Below, one piece after another: positions 53,803-63,757 of a stretch of DNA of 64,000 nucleotides. The DNA comes from Seminavis robusta (taxonomy: Eukaryota > Bacillariophyta > Bacillariophyceae > Naviculales > Naviculaceae). A program made the translations under genes and the position numbers. The notes beneath the pieces are model-generated. The model searched no databases and had not been told where the DNA came from. It saw nothing but the letters and a program-made list of their open reading frames with translations. The stretch is from assembly GCA_903772945.1 (NCBI GenBank), contig CAICTM010000004.1, positions 1 to 64,000 of the forward strand, written 5' to 3'. Positions within the stretch are counted from its first letter, which is position 1. Every line of letters starts with the position of its first letter.

Positions 53803-54609
53803 ATGGCAGAAGCATCACGCGCAGGTCCTGTCTCAACCTTCAGCTCTTCAGTGGTGTGTCGGGTCAGTGCTGCTCTTCTAATATGCTCTTGCCTCTTGGC
53901 CGTTGCGAATCAAACGACCCTAAAGTCCCATTTCATAACTACAGCAGCTGCAGGAATCACTGTCAAGCATGCCGTCATCCATCGTGATGTTCTGGTTTCG
54001 CACAACTACACGGCCAATGAATTGGCCAGTACCGGTACTCGAGCCAGTAAACTGAGGCGAACCAAGGTCCTTCCGCATGCACCGATTGATTTGCATCTCC
54101 CTAAATTTCCTTCACTGAAGAAGGCCTTTAACGAGTCGCAGATAGTAGCTGTCTACTTTGGAGCCTCGTGGTGCAAGCAAAGTGCTCGAGTTGTCAAGAA
54201 AATTGATCGATTGCTCGGCCCAAAATTGCAACAATACGCCAAGGAGACCAACTCTGTTGAAAAAGCCAATGGAAAAAGGAAAAAGCGACGGCCACTGACT
54301 CTTCTCTACGTTTCCTCAGACAAATCCAAACTGCAATTCCAAAACTTTGTCAAAAACCGCTTCTGGAAGGTCGCCAAGTGGAAGAGTGAACGCAAAGAGC
54401 TAAAGAAACACTTCAAAGTCTGCGCCAAAATCGAACAAGAGCCATTGCAGCTTCAACGCGAGTATGAAATTCCCCATATGATCTTATTCAGTGGGAGGAC
54501 TCACCGAATTCTGTCTCGAGACGGCGTGCATGATCTCGAGACGCAAGGATTGGGAATACTAGATCATTGGATGGATCTGGAGAAGAGCGGGGTGGCAAGT
54601 GCTTCCTAG
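53803..54609 (+). CDS. Thioredoxin-fold (nucleoredoxin-like) membrane-anchored protein lacking the CxxC
   Basis: A single exon of 268 residues. A hydrophobic segment at residues 18-36 (VCRVSAALLICSCLLAVA) is a signal anchor or signal peptide. The rest is a thioredoxin fold of the nucleoredoxin/tryparedoxin kind: IVAVYFGASWCKQSARVVKK, then LTLLYVSSDKSKLQFQNFV, and YEIPHMILFSGRTHRILSRD with the cis-Pro motif and the following turn. The active site is WCKQS rather than WCPPC: only the first Cys is present, so a two-Cys dithiol reductase reaction is not possible. It may be a monothiol, chaperone-like or degenerate member. A basic insert (ANGKRKKRRP) sits between the first two motifs. Convergent with the RBR gene over 109 bp. 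Confidence 0.75.
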   Translation: MAEASRAGPVSTFSSSVVCRVSAALLICSCLLAVANQTTLKSHFITTAAAGITVKHAVIHRDVLVSHNYTANELASTGTRASKLRRTKVLPHAPIDLHLPKFPSLKKAFNESQIVAVYFGASWCKQSARVVKKIDRLLGPKLQQYAKETNSVEKANGKRKKRRPLTLLYVSSDKSKLQFQNFVKNRFWKVAKWKSERKELKKHFKVCAKIEQEPLQLQREYEIPHMILFSGRTHRILSRDGVHDLETQGLGILDHWMDLEKSGVASAS

Positions 54610-54718
54610 CTAGGACAAAATGTTCCTTTGTTTTGTGTTCTCTCACGACGGGCACGAAAAAGCTCCCCGTTGCCGATTCGAATCTTGTTCAATATAGTTC
54701 TTCTGTGTTTACGTTAAA

Positions 54719-57679
54719 CTACAGTGGTTGGAGCTTAAGGTCCTTCAAGTCTTGCTCAATGGCCTTCAAAGCAGCTTGCTTCTCGTTCTCGCTCAGTGAT
54801 TTTAGGAAATTCTTGAGGTCTTGGCGGCGCCTCTTTCGTTGTGCTTGTTGAAATTCTTGAATGGTCCCAAAATATGTTTCCCGGTTCAATTTTGCCGTGC
54901 AAGTTTTCACGTGTGCATGTGCGTCTTTCCCGCAGTCCTGAAGACACCAGCCACAAAAGGCACAACGACAGCTGCTGCACGTCAAGGCAAAGCACCCTTC
55001 AAAGTCTAGGAACGCTTGCTTACAACGGGGACACTTCAATGTCAAGATCTCCTCAACGATGTGGTTTCGAAGCCGGTCAGGTGGGAGTTTGGCAAGCTTG
55101 GATTGTTCGCATGTCAGTCCTTCGTGATCTTGTGCCTGGCACGGACAACATACAACCATTTGACAGGTCGAACAGGACGACGTCCGTGACGATCCTGTGG
55201 TATACATGTAGACGCCGCTGCACCCAGGAGACAGGCAGAATTGAAACTCTGTCGGATGGGAAACTACGTGCTTGTCCACTGCGGACCGCAAGAGACCCAG
55301 AAAGTCTTGGCGCGGCAAGATTCTCTCCAGAACGTCCAGTTCCACCCCTCCTTTGTCGCAACCATCCGCCAGACAGCAAATGGGGAATGTACACGTTTGC
55401 GTCCCACCACAAACCCAAGCAAGAAAGCAATCCCCACAGTAGCGATGGCAGCAGGACAACTCGACGATTGGGGACTCTTCACTATCTTCAGGGACGCAGA
55501 AGCACACCGGGCATGGATGGCCATCTTGGTCTTCTTGTCGACCTGATGTTTCCTTTATTTCCATCATTCTCTTGAGGCAGGAAACCGCACGTCTTGCATC
55601 ACTACGACTTCCTTCGACGAGCAATGATTGATTCTTAACGTCCAGCGAAACCACAATCCCATGACAAGCTGCAATCAAAGTATCCATGGTTTCCCTCCCG
55701 CCAACCAACAAAAATTTGTAGCGCTCTGGTCCAATAGGGACAGCTTGAAGGGGCCCCTTCAAGGTGCATAGCAGCGAGGTCACAAAGTCCACGGCTTGCT
55801 GTTTCAGATGTGGCTTGACGTAGAGGCGTACTTCGCGGCGTCGTCTCTGAATGAGCACTGCAACACAAAGATGACCAAAGCGCTGGACAATCTTTTGCGT
55901 TACACTCATTTCGGTTTCCCTGGATCTGAAGCAGTCCTTCCACATAGGCACCTTCTGCCCCCCTTTGCATTCAGGATCCAGCAACAGCATCCCACCCACA
56001 GTGTCTGTGAGTGGAATCTTGGCGCGGGCAAGCTGTTTGGCGTCGTCCGCCTGAACCAGAAGAGACGACGTGCCATTGGCATTGTAAAACACCTTGTGTC
56101 GCAAGTCTTCCTTTTGGCAGAGGTCCACCAGCGAACCCTGAACTATTTTGAAATGTGATGTGGGCATGGTGAATTTGGCTGAGAAGATCATCTGACAATG
56201 AACCTTCGTCCCACCAAGTCCCGCCACACGAGACGTCTGCTGGAAGAACTCGCAAGCACGAGAAGCATCTTCGGCCTTCGCAAACTTTGCCAATGCTTTG
56301 CGCTTCAAGTTCGATGCGAAACGGTTATTGCCTTCGTCCTCGTCAAACTGTGTAAGGGGGCCTCCTTGTTCAATGAGCAGTGAGCGCATGAGTTGTGCAC
56401 CGTCCTTGTCTCGATAGGAAGGAGCCTCGAGATCGATCGAAGCTGGCCATGCCCCAGAATGCTTCTTCACAAATTGAGACAGTTTTGTTGTGTGGACTCC
56501 TTCGCCCAAACCCCCCACCCAAACAGAGAATGACCTCGTTTGGTTGAACTTTGGTTGTTGCATCTTTGCAGACACTTTCCGCTTTTCGCATAGTTGGCCG
56601 TTGCACGTTTTGGCTACCTTATCCGCCTGACACCGATTATGGAAATGCAGCCACGCTACCCGAGAAGGAGCGTACCACTGTAGCCTAACTGTTGCATGAC
56701 GTGTCGGATTGTTCCCTTGACCGCCCTCTCGAACAATCGACACCGACACAAAACCAGTAGAATCTCTCTTCTTCTTCTTGTCCTTTTGGTGACTTTTCCC
56801 GCTTGGTTTTGTAGACAGTCCGGTCCAGGTTGTCAGCGGAGTTCCATTTAGGGACTCAATGGCAGCTGAGGCTTCTTGGTTGCTCTCATACGTACAGAAG
56901 GCGTAAGAAGGCTTTTTGCGCTGGATGAAGAGGATTGTCCCAAACACTGACAACCTGCCTTCTAGATCATAGTCAGAGGTGGATTCGCTCAATCCACTGA
57001 CTAGAATTCGTTTGCTGTCCTTCTGTGTGGAGTTGTTTTCCATGGATCCCAGCTCCAGGTTCAGTACCTCCAAACCGCGACCGAAGTGACACCGAATGCC
57101 ATTGTCCACCGTCAGCAACGAGGTGCCCTTATTGTCTACTTGAGGTTGCGTAATTGTGGTGTCCTGTTGGTGTCGGCTGTTGTGTTGACTGGCATCATTT
57201 GTTGAAGGAAGAGCATTAATATCATGCGAGAAATTGCATTGTAGGCCACGGCGACAAGATCCTTGTTGGAAAAAGCGACAAATCGGCTTGGCTGTCGAGA
57301 TTCCTTCTGAAGAGACAGTTTCTGCATCTTTGTTGTGAGATTTTGGGGTGAAGCATGCTGCAGAAGCATCCAATGATTCTGGCCTGGTACCAAGCTTTTT
57401 CAAAAGAACATTTGGTGGGTGAAAGAATACCCCGTTTAGATGCTCCTCCCTTGATATTGTCTCAGCCATTCTGAATTGATCAGAACTCTGGGTCGTGTCG
57501 CTTTGGATTTCGTTCGACTGCTTGCATCCAACACCAGGAATGAAGTCACCGGCGGCAACACTCAGCGGAGAGGAGAGCTTGTTCCTTGTGAAAGGAGGTG
57601 AAGTTCGACCGGCACGAGCCTGTGTGGTGGAAGCAGTTCCAACATTGAACTCGGATGCCGTAGCCCGCAGACAGCTCAT
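54719..57679 (-). CDS. CCCH-RRM-RBR ubiquitin ligase
   Basis: A single intron-free exon of 986 residues. In order: a CCCH zinc finger (CRFFQQGSCRRGLQCNFSH, about residue 135), an RNA-recognition motif (RILVSGLSESTSDYDL and SYAFCTYESNQEASAAIESL, about 225-290), a 400-residue middle of unknown fold, and a C-terminal RING1-IBR-RING2 (about 730-940). RING1 is CPVCFCVPEDSEESPIVELS then CCHRYCGDCF; the IBR contains FCLSPGC, CSTCQMVVCCPC; RING2 is CPRCKQAFLDFEGCFALTC with a Cys in the GC position that takes ubiquitin in this family, then CAFCGWC. RBR ligases pass ubiquitin through that Cys. The RNA-binding front end suggests an RNA- or ribosome-linked target (inference). A short basic coiled coil ends the protein (QAQRKRRRQDLKNFLK). 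Confidence 0.88.
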   Translation of the reverse strand: MSCLRATASEFNVGTASTTQARAGRTSPPFTRNKLSSPLSVAAGDFIPGVGCKQSNEIQSDTTQSSDQFRMAETISREEHLNGVFFHPPNVLLKKLGTRPESLDASAACFTPKSHNKDAETVSSEGISTAKPICRFFQQGSCRRGLQCNFSHDINALPSTNDASQHNSRHQQDTTITQPQVDNKGTSLLTVDNGIRCHFGRGLEVLNLELGSMENNSTQKDSKRILVSGLSESTSDYDLEGRLSVFGTILFIQRKKPSYAFCTYESNQEASAAIESLNGTPLTTWTGLSTKPSGKSHQKDKKKKRDSTGFVSVSIVREGGQGNNPTRHATVRLQWYAPSRVAWLHFHNRCQADKVAKTCNGQLCEKRKVSAKMQQPKFNQTRSFSVWVGGLGEGVHTTKLSQFVKKHSGAWPASIDLEAPSYRDKDGAQLMRSLLIEQGGPLTQFDEDEGNNRFASNLKRKALAKFAKAEDASRACEFFQQTSRVAGLGGTKVHCQMIFSAKFTMPTSHFKIVQGSLVDLCQKEDLRHKVFYNANGTSSLLVQADDAKQLARAKIPLTDTVGGMLLLDPECKGGQKVPMWKDCFRSRETEMSVTQKIVQRFGHLCVAVLIQRRRREVRLYVKPHLKQQAVDFVTSLLCTLKGPLQAVPIGPERYKFLLVGGRETMDTLIAACHGIVVSLDVKNQSLLVEGSRSDARRAVSCLKRMMEIKETSGRQEDQDGHPCPVCFCVPEDSEESPIVELSCCHRYCGDCFLAWVCGGTQTCTFPICCLADGCDKGGVELDVLERILPRQDFLGLLRSAVDKHVVSHPTEFQFCLSPGCSGVYMYTTGSSRTSSCSTCQMVVCCPCQAQDHEGLTCEQSKLAKLPPDRLRNHIVEEILTLKCPRCKQAFLDFEGCFALTCSSCRCAFCGWCLQDCGKDAHAHVKTCTAKLNRETYFGTIQEFQQAQRKRRRQDLKNFLKSLSENEKQAALKAIEQDLKDLKLQPL

Positions 57680-57842
57680 TGCTTCGGCTCAATTCGCCAA
57701 CCACGGAGTTGGCTGGGTTAGAATTTTGTTGTGGTCGTCCCCTTTTTTTGGTCCTTTTTGGAGGGTTTGGGTTATCTGGAGGGTTAGGGTTAGCCAAGTT
57801 TGCCCGTATGGTATGGTTAAAAACTTGGGTTATTTGGATTAT

Positions 57843-58290
57843 ACCATTACGCGGTACCAGCCAGATGTAACCAAACTCCACTCCTCAATATAAACAGATG
57901 TTTAGGTAGATTAGACCATTACGCAGTACCGGCCAGATGTAACCAAACTCCACTCCTCAATATAAAGGGGGGCTTAGGTAGATTAGACCATTACGCGGTA
58001 TCGGCCAGATGTAACCAAACTCCAGTCCTCAATATAAACGAGGGTTTAGGTAGATTAGACCATTACGCGGTACCGGCCAGATGTAACCAAACTCCACTCC
58101 TCAATATAAACGGGGGTTTAGGTAGATTAGACCATTACGCGGTACCGGCCAGATGTAATCAAACTCCACTCCTCAGTATGAAGGGGGGTTTAGGTAGATT
58201 AGACCATTACGCGGTACCGGCCAGATGTAACCAAACTCCACTCCTCAATAATAATATAAACAGGGGTTTAGGTAGATTAGACCATTACGC
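57843..58290. repeat. 72-bp satellite, six copies plus a partial one
   Basis: Units start ACCATTACGC at 57843, 57915, 57987, 58059, 58131, 58203 and 58281: five steps of exactly 72 bp and one of 78 bp, where ATAATA is added. Each contains GGTACCGGCCAGATGTAA and ends with TTTAGGTAGATTAG. The array lies 160 bp upstream of the RBR start codon. Between gene and array the DNA is G/T-rich with GGGTTAGGGTTAG, which resembles telomere repeats. Confidence 0.95.
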
Positions 58291-58690
58291 AGCATCTATC
58301 TAAAGCACGTATACATTCTGGGAGCCCATGGCAGTAAGTATTAGCTATTTGCCAATCAAGTGACAGCCCTTTTTGCTATTTCTATTTCCGTGGTTGGCGC
58401 AACCGGAGGCATCTTGTTCTTTGATGGCGAGATGGCGAGGCAGGAGATAGATCTTGTCCAGCAAAGAGACGACTTTGACCTTGTGATCAACGTTTGAGTT
58501 AGGAGGTTGAGGTAAGTTTACTTCAGGTTTACTGGTATGAATGTTTTGGAAAAATCGTTTTACCATATCTACCTGCAATTCATATTGTCCACTTCTTCGG
58601 TCGTGATCCACGATGATGCGCCACGGTCTTTCTCTACCAGACCAAAATTTTCGTGGTCCAATTCAGAAGTTTAGGAAACCAGGCTGATGA

Positions 58691-58945
58691 AATCGCACAA
58701 AGAAGCGGCGGAGATGATGGAATTCTCGCTTTTCAACCCCTACATTCGTGTTTCGTCTTTTGGCTGTTTGGCAAAATAGCGACTTCCGCAATAGCGGAAA
58801 AGGTGCCCTTGCAGCCCCAATCGCACAATGAAGCGGCGAAGCTGATGGCATTCTTGGTTTTCAACCCCTACTTTCAGTGTTTCGTGTTTTGGCTGTTTGT
58901 CAAAATGATGACTTCAACAAAAGCGGAAGAGATGCCTTCCAGCCG
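58691..58945. repeat. Tandem duplication, period 128 bp
   Basis: 58691-58818 and 58819-58945 are diverged copies (AATCGCACAA start, TTTTCAACCCCTAC middle, TTTTGGCTGTTTG later). Because 128 is not a multiple of three, the copies lie in different frames. In matching frames they encode SHKEAAEMMEFSLFNPY and SHNEAAKLMAFLVFNPY. Confidence 0.8.
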
Positions 58946-59332
58946 GAGTCAACGCCGCAGCCAACGCCCTTCTGTGGCTGCGAGTTGAAAGGATTTCATT
59001 CTATCGGCTTCTGCACGAAGTGTGTGAAGCAAACACGCCTTCCCAGGCATTGCGACGGATGTCGTTGTGGAGGCAGCGGACGCGTTTCCACCATTGTTCA
59101 GCATGCGATCAGAGATGGCGAGGCCGACCATCTTCGCACAAAGTGTTTTCATCTATCACGTCTTCCCCATCACTGTGACAGATGCGGTGGAAAGGCCAAG
59201 ATTGTGTTGACCAAAAAACCACATCCATCAGGTGCTCCTCTTGTCAGAGACGTTGTACGCATTGAGAGCAGACCAAGACAACGAAATGGTAGAGACGACC
59301 GAAACATTCCTCTTTGTGACTACCTAACGTAA
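58877..59332 (+). other. Cys/His-rich open frame without an ATG
   Basis: About 150 codons open from a GTG to TAA 59330, with no Met at all, so if real it must be a downstream exon. It contains a repeated pattern: FCTKCVKQTRLPRHCDGC and, 60 residues on, RTKCFHLSRLPHHCDRCGG, both with Cys and His spacing that could bind zinc. The C-terminus is basic (RIESRPRQRNGRDD). I do not recognise the family; the segment overlaps the second copy of the tandem duplication upstream. Confidence 0.3.
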
Positions 59333-59432
59333 GCAGGACCGATAAAAAAGTTGTGTTGATATGCTAGTATTGTTTGCTACTTAGCATTAACGCCAATCCT
59401 GGCTGGGAAGGCCGCCTGATCTATTGGTACCT

Positions 59433-62258
59433 TTACGCCAAACTCATGTCGACGTCGCTTTCCACCGAAAGATTGGCTCCATCATCGCTCATCATACTGG
59501 TGCCTGTGTAGTCCTTGCTCAGAGAACTTTGGTCGTGGTCAGTGGATGTATCATTCCCAAAACGGTAAGGAGTGTTGCTACTATTGCCAGGGTGCAGATT
59601 GTGGTGCGTTGGCATGGTATTTTCATCCTCGGGACTACTGAATGTTGCCGAGAGCGCTTCTTGCAGCGCCTTGTTCAACATCTCGGTGCTGAATGGGTCC
59701 TCAGGCTTGCAACCAAGGGCTTGGTGGTAAGAATCGATCGCTTCGTCCAAATTGCCCATTAAATGCTTGGTGAATCCAAGTGCCGAGTAGCCTGAGCATT
59801 TTTCCTGAAAAGCACGAGAGATGATTTAAGACATAGTTAAGTCACAATCAAGCATTCAACGGTGCAACAAGTAGAGTGTCGGTCGCTGACGTACAGGTGA
59901 TAAAGCAATGCATCTTTCAAAACAATGAGCTGCTTCGCTAAATCGCCTAGTCTTGCGATAGCACTGCCCCAGATTGAAAATGGTAGCTTCCCAATGCTTC
60001 TCCTGGCACAACTGAATGCTCTCCTCCACAGATTTCTGTTGCTGCCCGTCCGTGTGGACACAAGCTCCAAGACCACGGCTGAACCATCGAATGGCACTGG
60101 TATAGTCAGACCTGTGCATGGCCAGAACACCCAGTTCGTTCAAGCAGAGCGGATCGCCACCACTGGCTTTGCAAGCTGCATTCAAAAAGTACTGCGCCAA
60201 AACCAAGTGATTGGTCCTCAAATATTCCATCCCCATGTACAAGAGCGATGCATATTCACCCGGTGAAATCCTCTGAGCCGCTCGGAAGGAAGCCAGAGCT
60301 TGATCGGACTCATCGCAGGCCGCAAAGGAACACCCAAAGGCGATCCAAGCTTCCGTGCAGTGCGGATCCAGCCTTGTCGCACGGCAAAAGTGTCGCTGTG
60401 CCACGTGAAAGCGTTCGCAACAGAAATAGTAGCTCCCCACCGCAAACCAAGCCCGAGCCGACTTCGGCGATGCCGCAACCCATTCATGTGCCAATCGAAA
60501 GAGGTGTCGTTTGTGCCCTAGTGCAGCCAGAGTTGCAATATACACATACCCCGCCGCTTGGCAGAGAGGGTCAATAGAGGCGAGGTGCTGGCAGTGGGCA
60601 AGGGCGCTTTTTAAATCGTATCGTCGATAGGCCCTCCTCGCAGCCATGGCCAAGACTTCGGGGGATTGATCCAGTTTATGAACATGCCACAGCTTTGCAA
60701 ATGCATCGTCCACGCTTTGTTGGATGGTGGATTTCGCCTTTGTTGTTGCCATTTTTTCTTGTTCATCATCCCGCCCAGCATTGTCATCCACAGTGGTGCT
60801 GTAGTCAAAGTGGACTGCTGCATTGGTCTTGTTGCCACCACCAGTGGAGAGAATCCCGCGTAGATTGGATCCAACCGCGCTGGATGTAACTGGATTTTCC
60901 TTGGGCGTGGCCAACATGAATGGCGATGCCATCTGGATGGAGGATGCATCAAGATATGGATGGTCTTCATTCATCATGCCAAATGCCGACTTGGGTGTCA
61001 TGCCTCGAGACAATGACGAAGCATTGTGCACATCGATACTTTGTTGTTGGGCTACAGCCTCGGCGGTAGTGCCACCCGTTTCGTCTTGTGGGGATAAATC
61101 AATTCGTGCAAGGTACATGAGTCTGAGCCACTCCATTGACTCGTCCATAGTCAAGCTCTGAATGATTTGAAATGCTTCTCGAGGTGTCACGACACTCCGT
61201 TCGAGCAAAAAATCCAACGCCTGGACACATTTGGGGTCCATTTGAATGGCTCGCTTCCAGTACAATGCAGCTCGTTGTGGATGTCCCGTTTCGGCATAGG
61301 CTCGACCACGCCATAGGCACAAACGAGAGACAGGGTGAAGGTATCCCTCGGAATGTTCGTGTCGTTGGAAAAAGCTTTGCCATGCCAAATCGTCATCGTC
61401 TTCGAGTGGTTGAGGAGCTCCAACGGCTGAGTGAGCACTTTCGTGATTTCCCCATGCATGGCACACATCTTCCAATAGTTCCAAGACACTTTGCCATTCC
61501 ACTAACGCCGACAATGCTTCAGCTGCCAGCAGCACTGCTTCCATATACATGGATGGACTCTTGTTGGTGTTAATAGTGGTGTGGGCAATGCCTGGATGAT
61601 CTAATAGTCCAGCTTGCTCCAGCAAACGAACACATCGCTTGGATTCTCCATTGCGCGACAAGGCTTGCGCATACAGGAAACAGTCTTGCTGTGAATTGGT
61701 TTTGGAATAGAGCAAGCTAGCATAAAAAACTGCTGTGGATGGCAATTGCGAATGAGAGGCCGTTCCCAAAGCATTTTTCGTCATTGTTCCCAGTACTTGA
61801 GTGTCAATGCCATCAATGATGGCTGATTTGTCATTGCTGGTTGCCATGCCATTGTCATCCGTCATTTCTTCATTAGTGTTGTTAGTGGTGGACCCGGTAT
61901 TAGTAATACTACCAGCACGGGATGGCCCAGTTGGAAATGATGACAAGAACTCCTCTTTGGCCCAATGCGCATGCTGTTGCTGCTGATCAGCTGGATGTTT
62001 CAGTCTTCTTGCTGTTGTAGAGCCATCACCACTGGCTTCAAAAAAGCGACGAGGTGGACGACGTGAAGCCGATTGGGCACCGCCAGCTGCTGGAGACCAC
62101 TGAGTGGTGGAATGAGCCGCCGGTGAAGGCTCAATGGGAAACAAATTCTGTCCTCCTGCTCCACTGACAAAATTTGGAGATTCCAAGGATGAGTCTACTG
62201 CATTGTTGCTGTTGCTGTTACTGTTGCTGGATGTGGGGACAGGGGTAGGCTCCGTCAT
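59433..62258 (-). CDS. CDC16: Anaphase-promoting complex subunit 6 (CDC16), TPR protein
   Basis: Two exons: 62258-59895 and 59804-59433 (90-bp intron, GTACGT...TTTTCAG) joining CIALSP to EKCSGYSALGF; 911 residues. APC6 is one of the TPR-superhelix subunits of the anaphase-promoting complex, the ubiquitin ligase that triggers chromosome separation. The first 130 residues are low-complexity (Ser/Asn runs, Arg patches). TPR arrays follow: CFLYAQALSRNGESKRCVRL, YDLKSALAHCQHLASIDPLC, and a well-preserved block WFAVGSYYFCCERFHVAQRHF, EAWIAFGCSFAACDESDQAL, LYMGMEYLRTNHLVLAQYFL and NELGVLAMHRSDYTSAIRWF that follows the CDC16 pattern. The last TPR is completed by exon 2. The start at 62258 is chosen because the frame upstream translates GATTC repeats. 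The tail is acidic and Ser-rich. Confidence 0.87.
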
Positions 62259-62619
62259 TGTCTGGATTGAATGAATATTAGTAGTGGTGTCGGCCAATGA
62301 TGCCGGCCGAAAATAATAATTACCTGATAACGCGCTGCTGGTGCCCGTCGACGACTGGAGCGAGCGATCAACAGCGCGGAGGTCGAATGCGACAATCGAT
62401 TGAATGATTCGATTCAATAATCGATTTACCCAATTCGATTCGATTCGCTCGATAATCGAGTGACTCAGCCTCGAATCTTCAATCTTTCCTATTTTGGCCA
62501 AATCCGTCACCCTGTCACCATGTCGCGATCTATTTCTTTCGCAGTTACTTCCTCTCCATTCACAGGCGCACCTGCGATCATAATAGTTTATTGTTGTTGC
62601 CGAAAAGGCCGATGTCGAC
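62259..62619. promoter_or_regulatory. Shared divergent promoter, CDC16 / sulfotransferase, with GATTCGATT words
   Basis: 361 bp between start codons. 62404-62460 is a cluster of GATTCGATT and ATAATCGA words, able to fold back, and resembling the GATTC tracts found upstream of several other genes here. Confidence 0.5.
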
Positions 62620-63507
62620 ATGAAAATCAAGCGCGTTGGGTTTGGCCGTGATGCCAAAGGGAAACCAAGAATCAAAGTGCCGATTCCTGTGGCTCTATTC
62701 TTTCTCGGTCTCTTGGCCATGCTTGCCACAAGAGTGCTCTTTATTAGTGATTCCACACCATCGGCAGGCATTACTACCGATGGAATCCTTTTCCAGACAG
62801 CTCCTTCGTCTCCGGGTACTTCTGTCAAGTTAAAGGTGCCCACTCCTGTCCTGGTGCCTAGTTTGCCCAAATCAGGCACAACGTCCATTTGGAAGTATTT
62901 TCTGTGTGGCCTGGGGAAGGGACAAGCCGCTCATCAATGGGGGAGTATTGCCAACGGCACGGCTCAGGTCCGACTCGGCAAATGCTTCCAAGCCAATATC
63001 AAAAAACACAGACCACTCTTGCAAGGCTGTGGTGACTCTTACAAGGTGTGGACGGATGCTGGGTTTTTATCGCCGGGATCCTGCTTTTACCCGTCGATTC
63101 ACGGCGGATTGGAAGCACTATACGAATCGTACCCTCAAGCGACTATTCTCAACATTGTTCGCAATACGGACGCTTGGGTGAATAGCACCTCCGAATTCAA
63201 CAATCTATGGACCCGATGGGGCGAAAAATGCGACAAGTTTCCGGGTCCCAAAGCCACCAGAGAAGATTATACCAAGTTTTATGACGGGCATACCGAAATG
63301 ATTCGACAATTTGCCAAGGAGCATCCATCCATGACCTACTTGGAGATCCCACTGGAGAGTCCCGACACGGGAAAAATGTTGGAAGAAGCAACTGGTGTCA
63401 ATCAGAGTTGTTGGCTGAACAGTCGAACTATGAAAGGTAGACGTGCTCGTCCCTATCTCAAAAAGCTGCGAGAAATGGAGAAGCAATGGCAAGTTAAAGC
63501 ACCATGA
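62620..63507 (+). CDS. Type II membrane sulfotransferase-like protein
   Basis: A single exon of 295 residues. A basic N-terminus (KIKRVGFGRDAKGKPRIK) precedes one signal anchor at residues 21-42 (IPVALFFLGLLAMLATRVLF), the layout of a Golgi enzyme. The catalytic part begins VPSLPKSGTTSIWKYF, the P-loop-like 5'-phosphosulfate loop that binds PAPS (consensus PKSGTT), and later has ATILNIVRNTDAWVNS, the 3'-phosphate-binding strand-loop with Arg and Ser. The rest fits a small sulfotransferase fold to its end. It would move sulfate from PAPS to a carbohydrate or protein in the Golgi. The acceptor cannot be read from the sequence. Confidence 0.82.
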   Translation: MKIKRVGFGRDAKGKPRIKVPIPVALFFLGLLAMLATRVLFISDSTPSAGITTDGILFQTAPSSPGTSVKLKVPTPVLVPSLPKSGTTSIWKYFLCGLGKGQAAHQWGSIANGTAQVRLGKCFQANIKKHRPLLQGCGDSYKVWTDAGFLSPGSCFYPSIHGGLEALYESYPQATILNIVRNTDAWVNSTSEFNNLWTRWGEKCDKFPGPKATREDYTKFYDGHTEMIRQFAKEHPSMTYLEIPLESPDTGKMLEEATGVNQSCWLNSRTMKGRRARPYLKKLREMEKQWQVKAP

Positions 63508-63757
63508 AATTGGTCTGTCTTTTCCATCTCTGTCTGCAACTAACGCCCAAGGACTTTAGAAGATCTGCGGCTACAATATGGTGGGATTGTGTGGTTGTGT
63601 GGACATCACGTCGTTGTGGTTCATCACCAACTGCTTGTTCTGATGAGTCGAGTCAAAGAAGAGGTCAAAAACTCGAAGCTCTGCTATTTTCTTACAAAAT
63701 CGAGCCAACAACTACCGTACTACCAAAAAGGAAAAGCTGCCGTATCATGATGCCTGC

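Noticed and set aside
59856-62888. A 1010-codon CDC16 starting at 62888
   Set aside because: The extra N-terminus overlaps the sulfotransferase start on the other strand and translates GATTC repeats; ATG 62258 is the sensible start.
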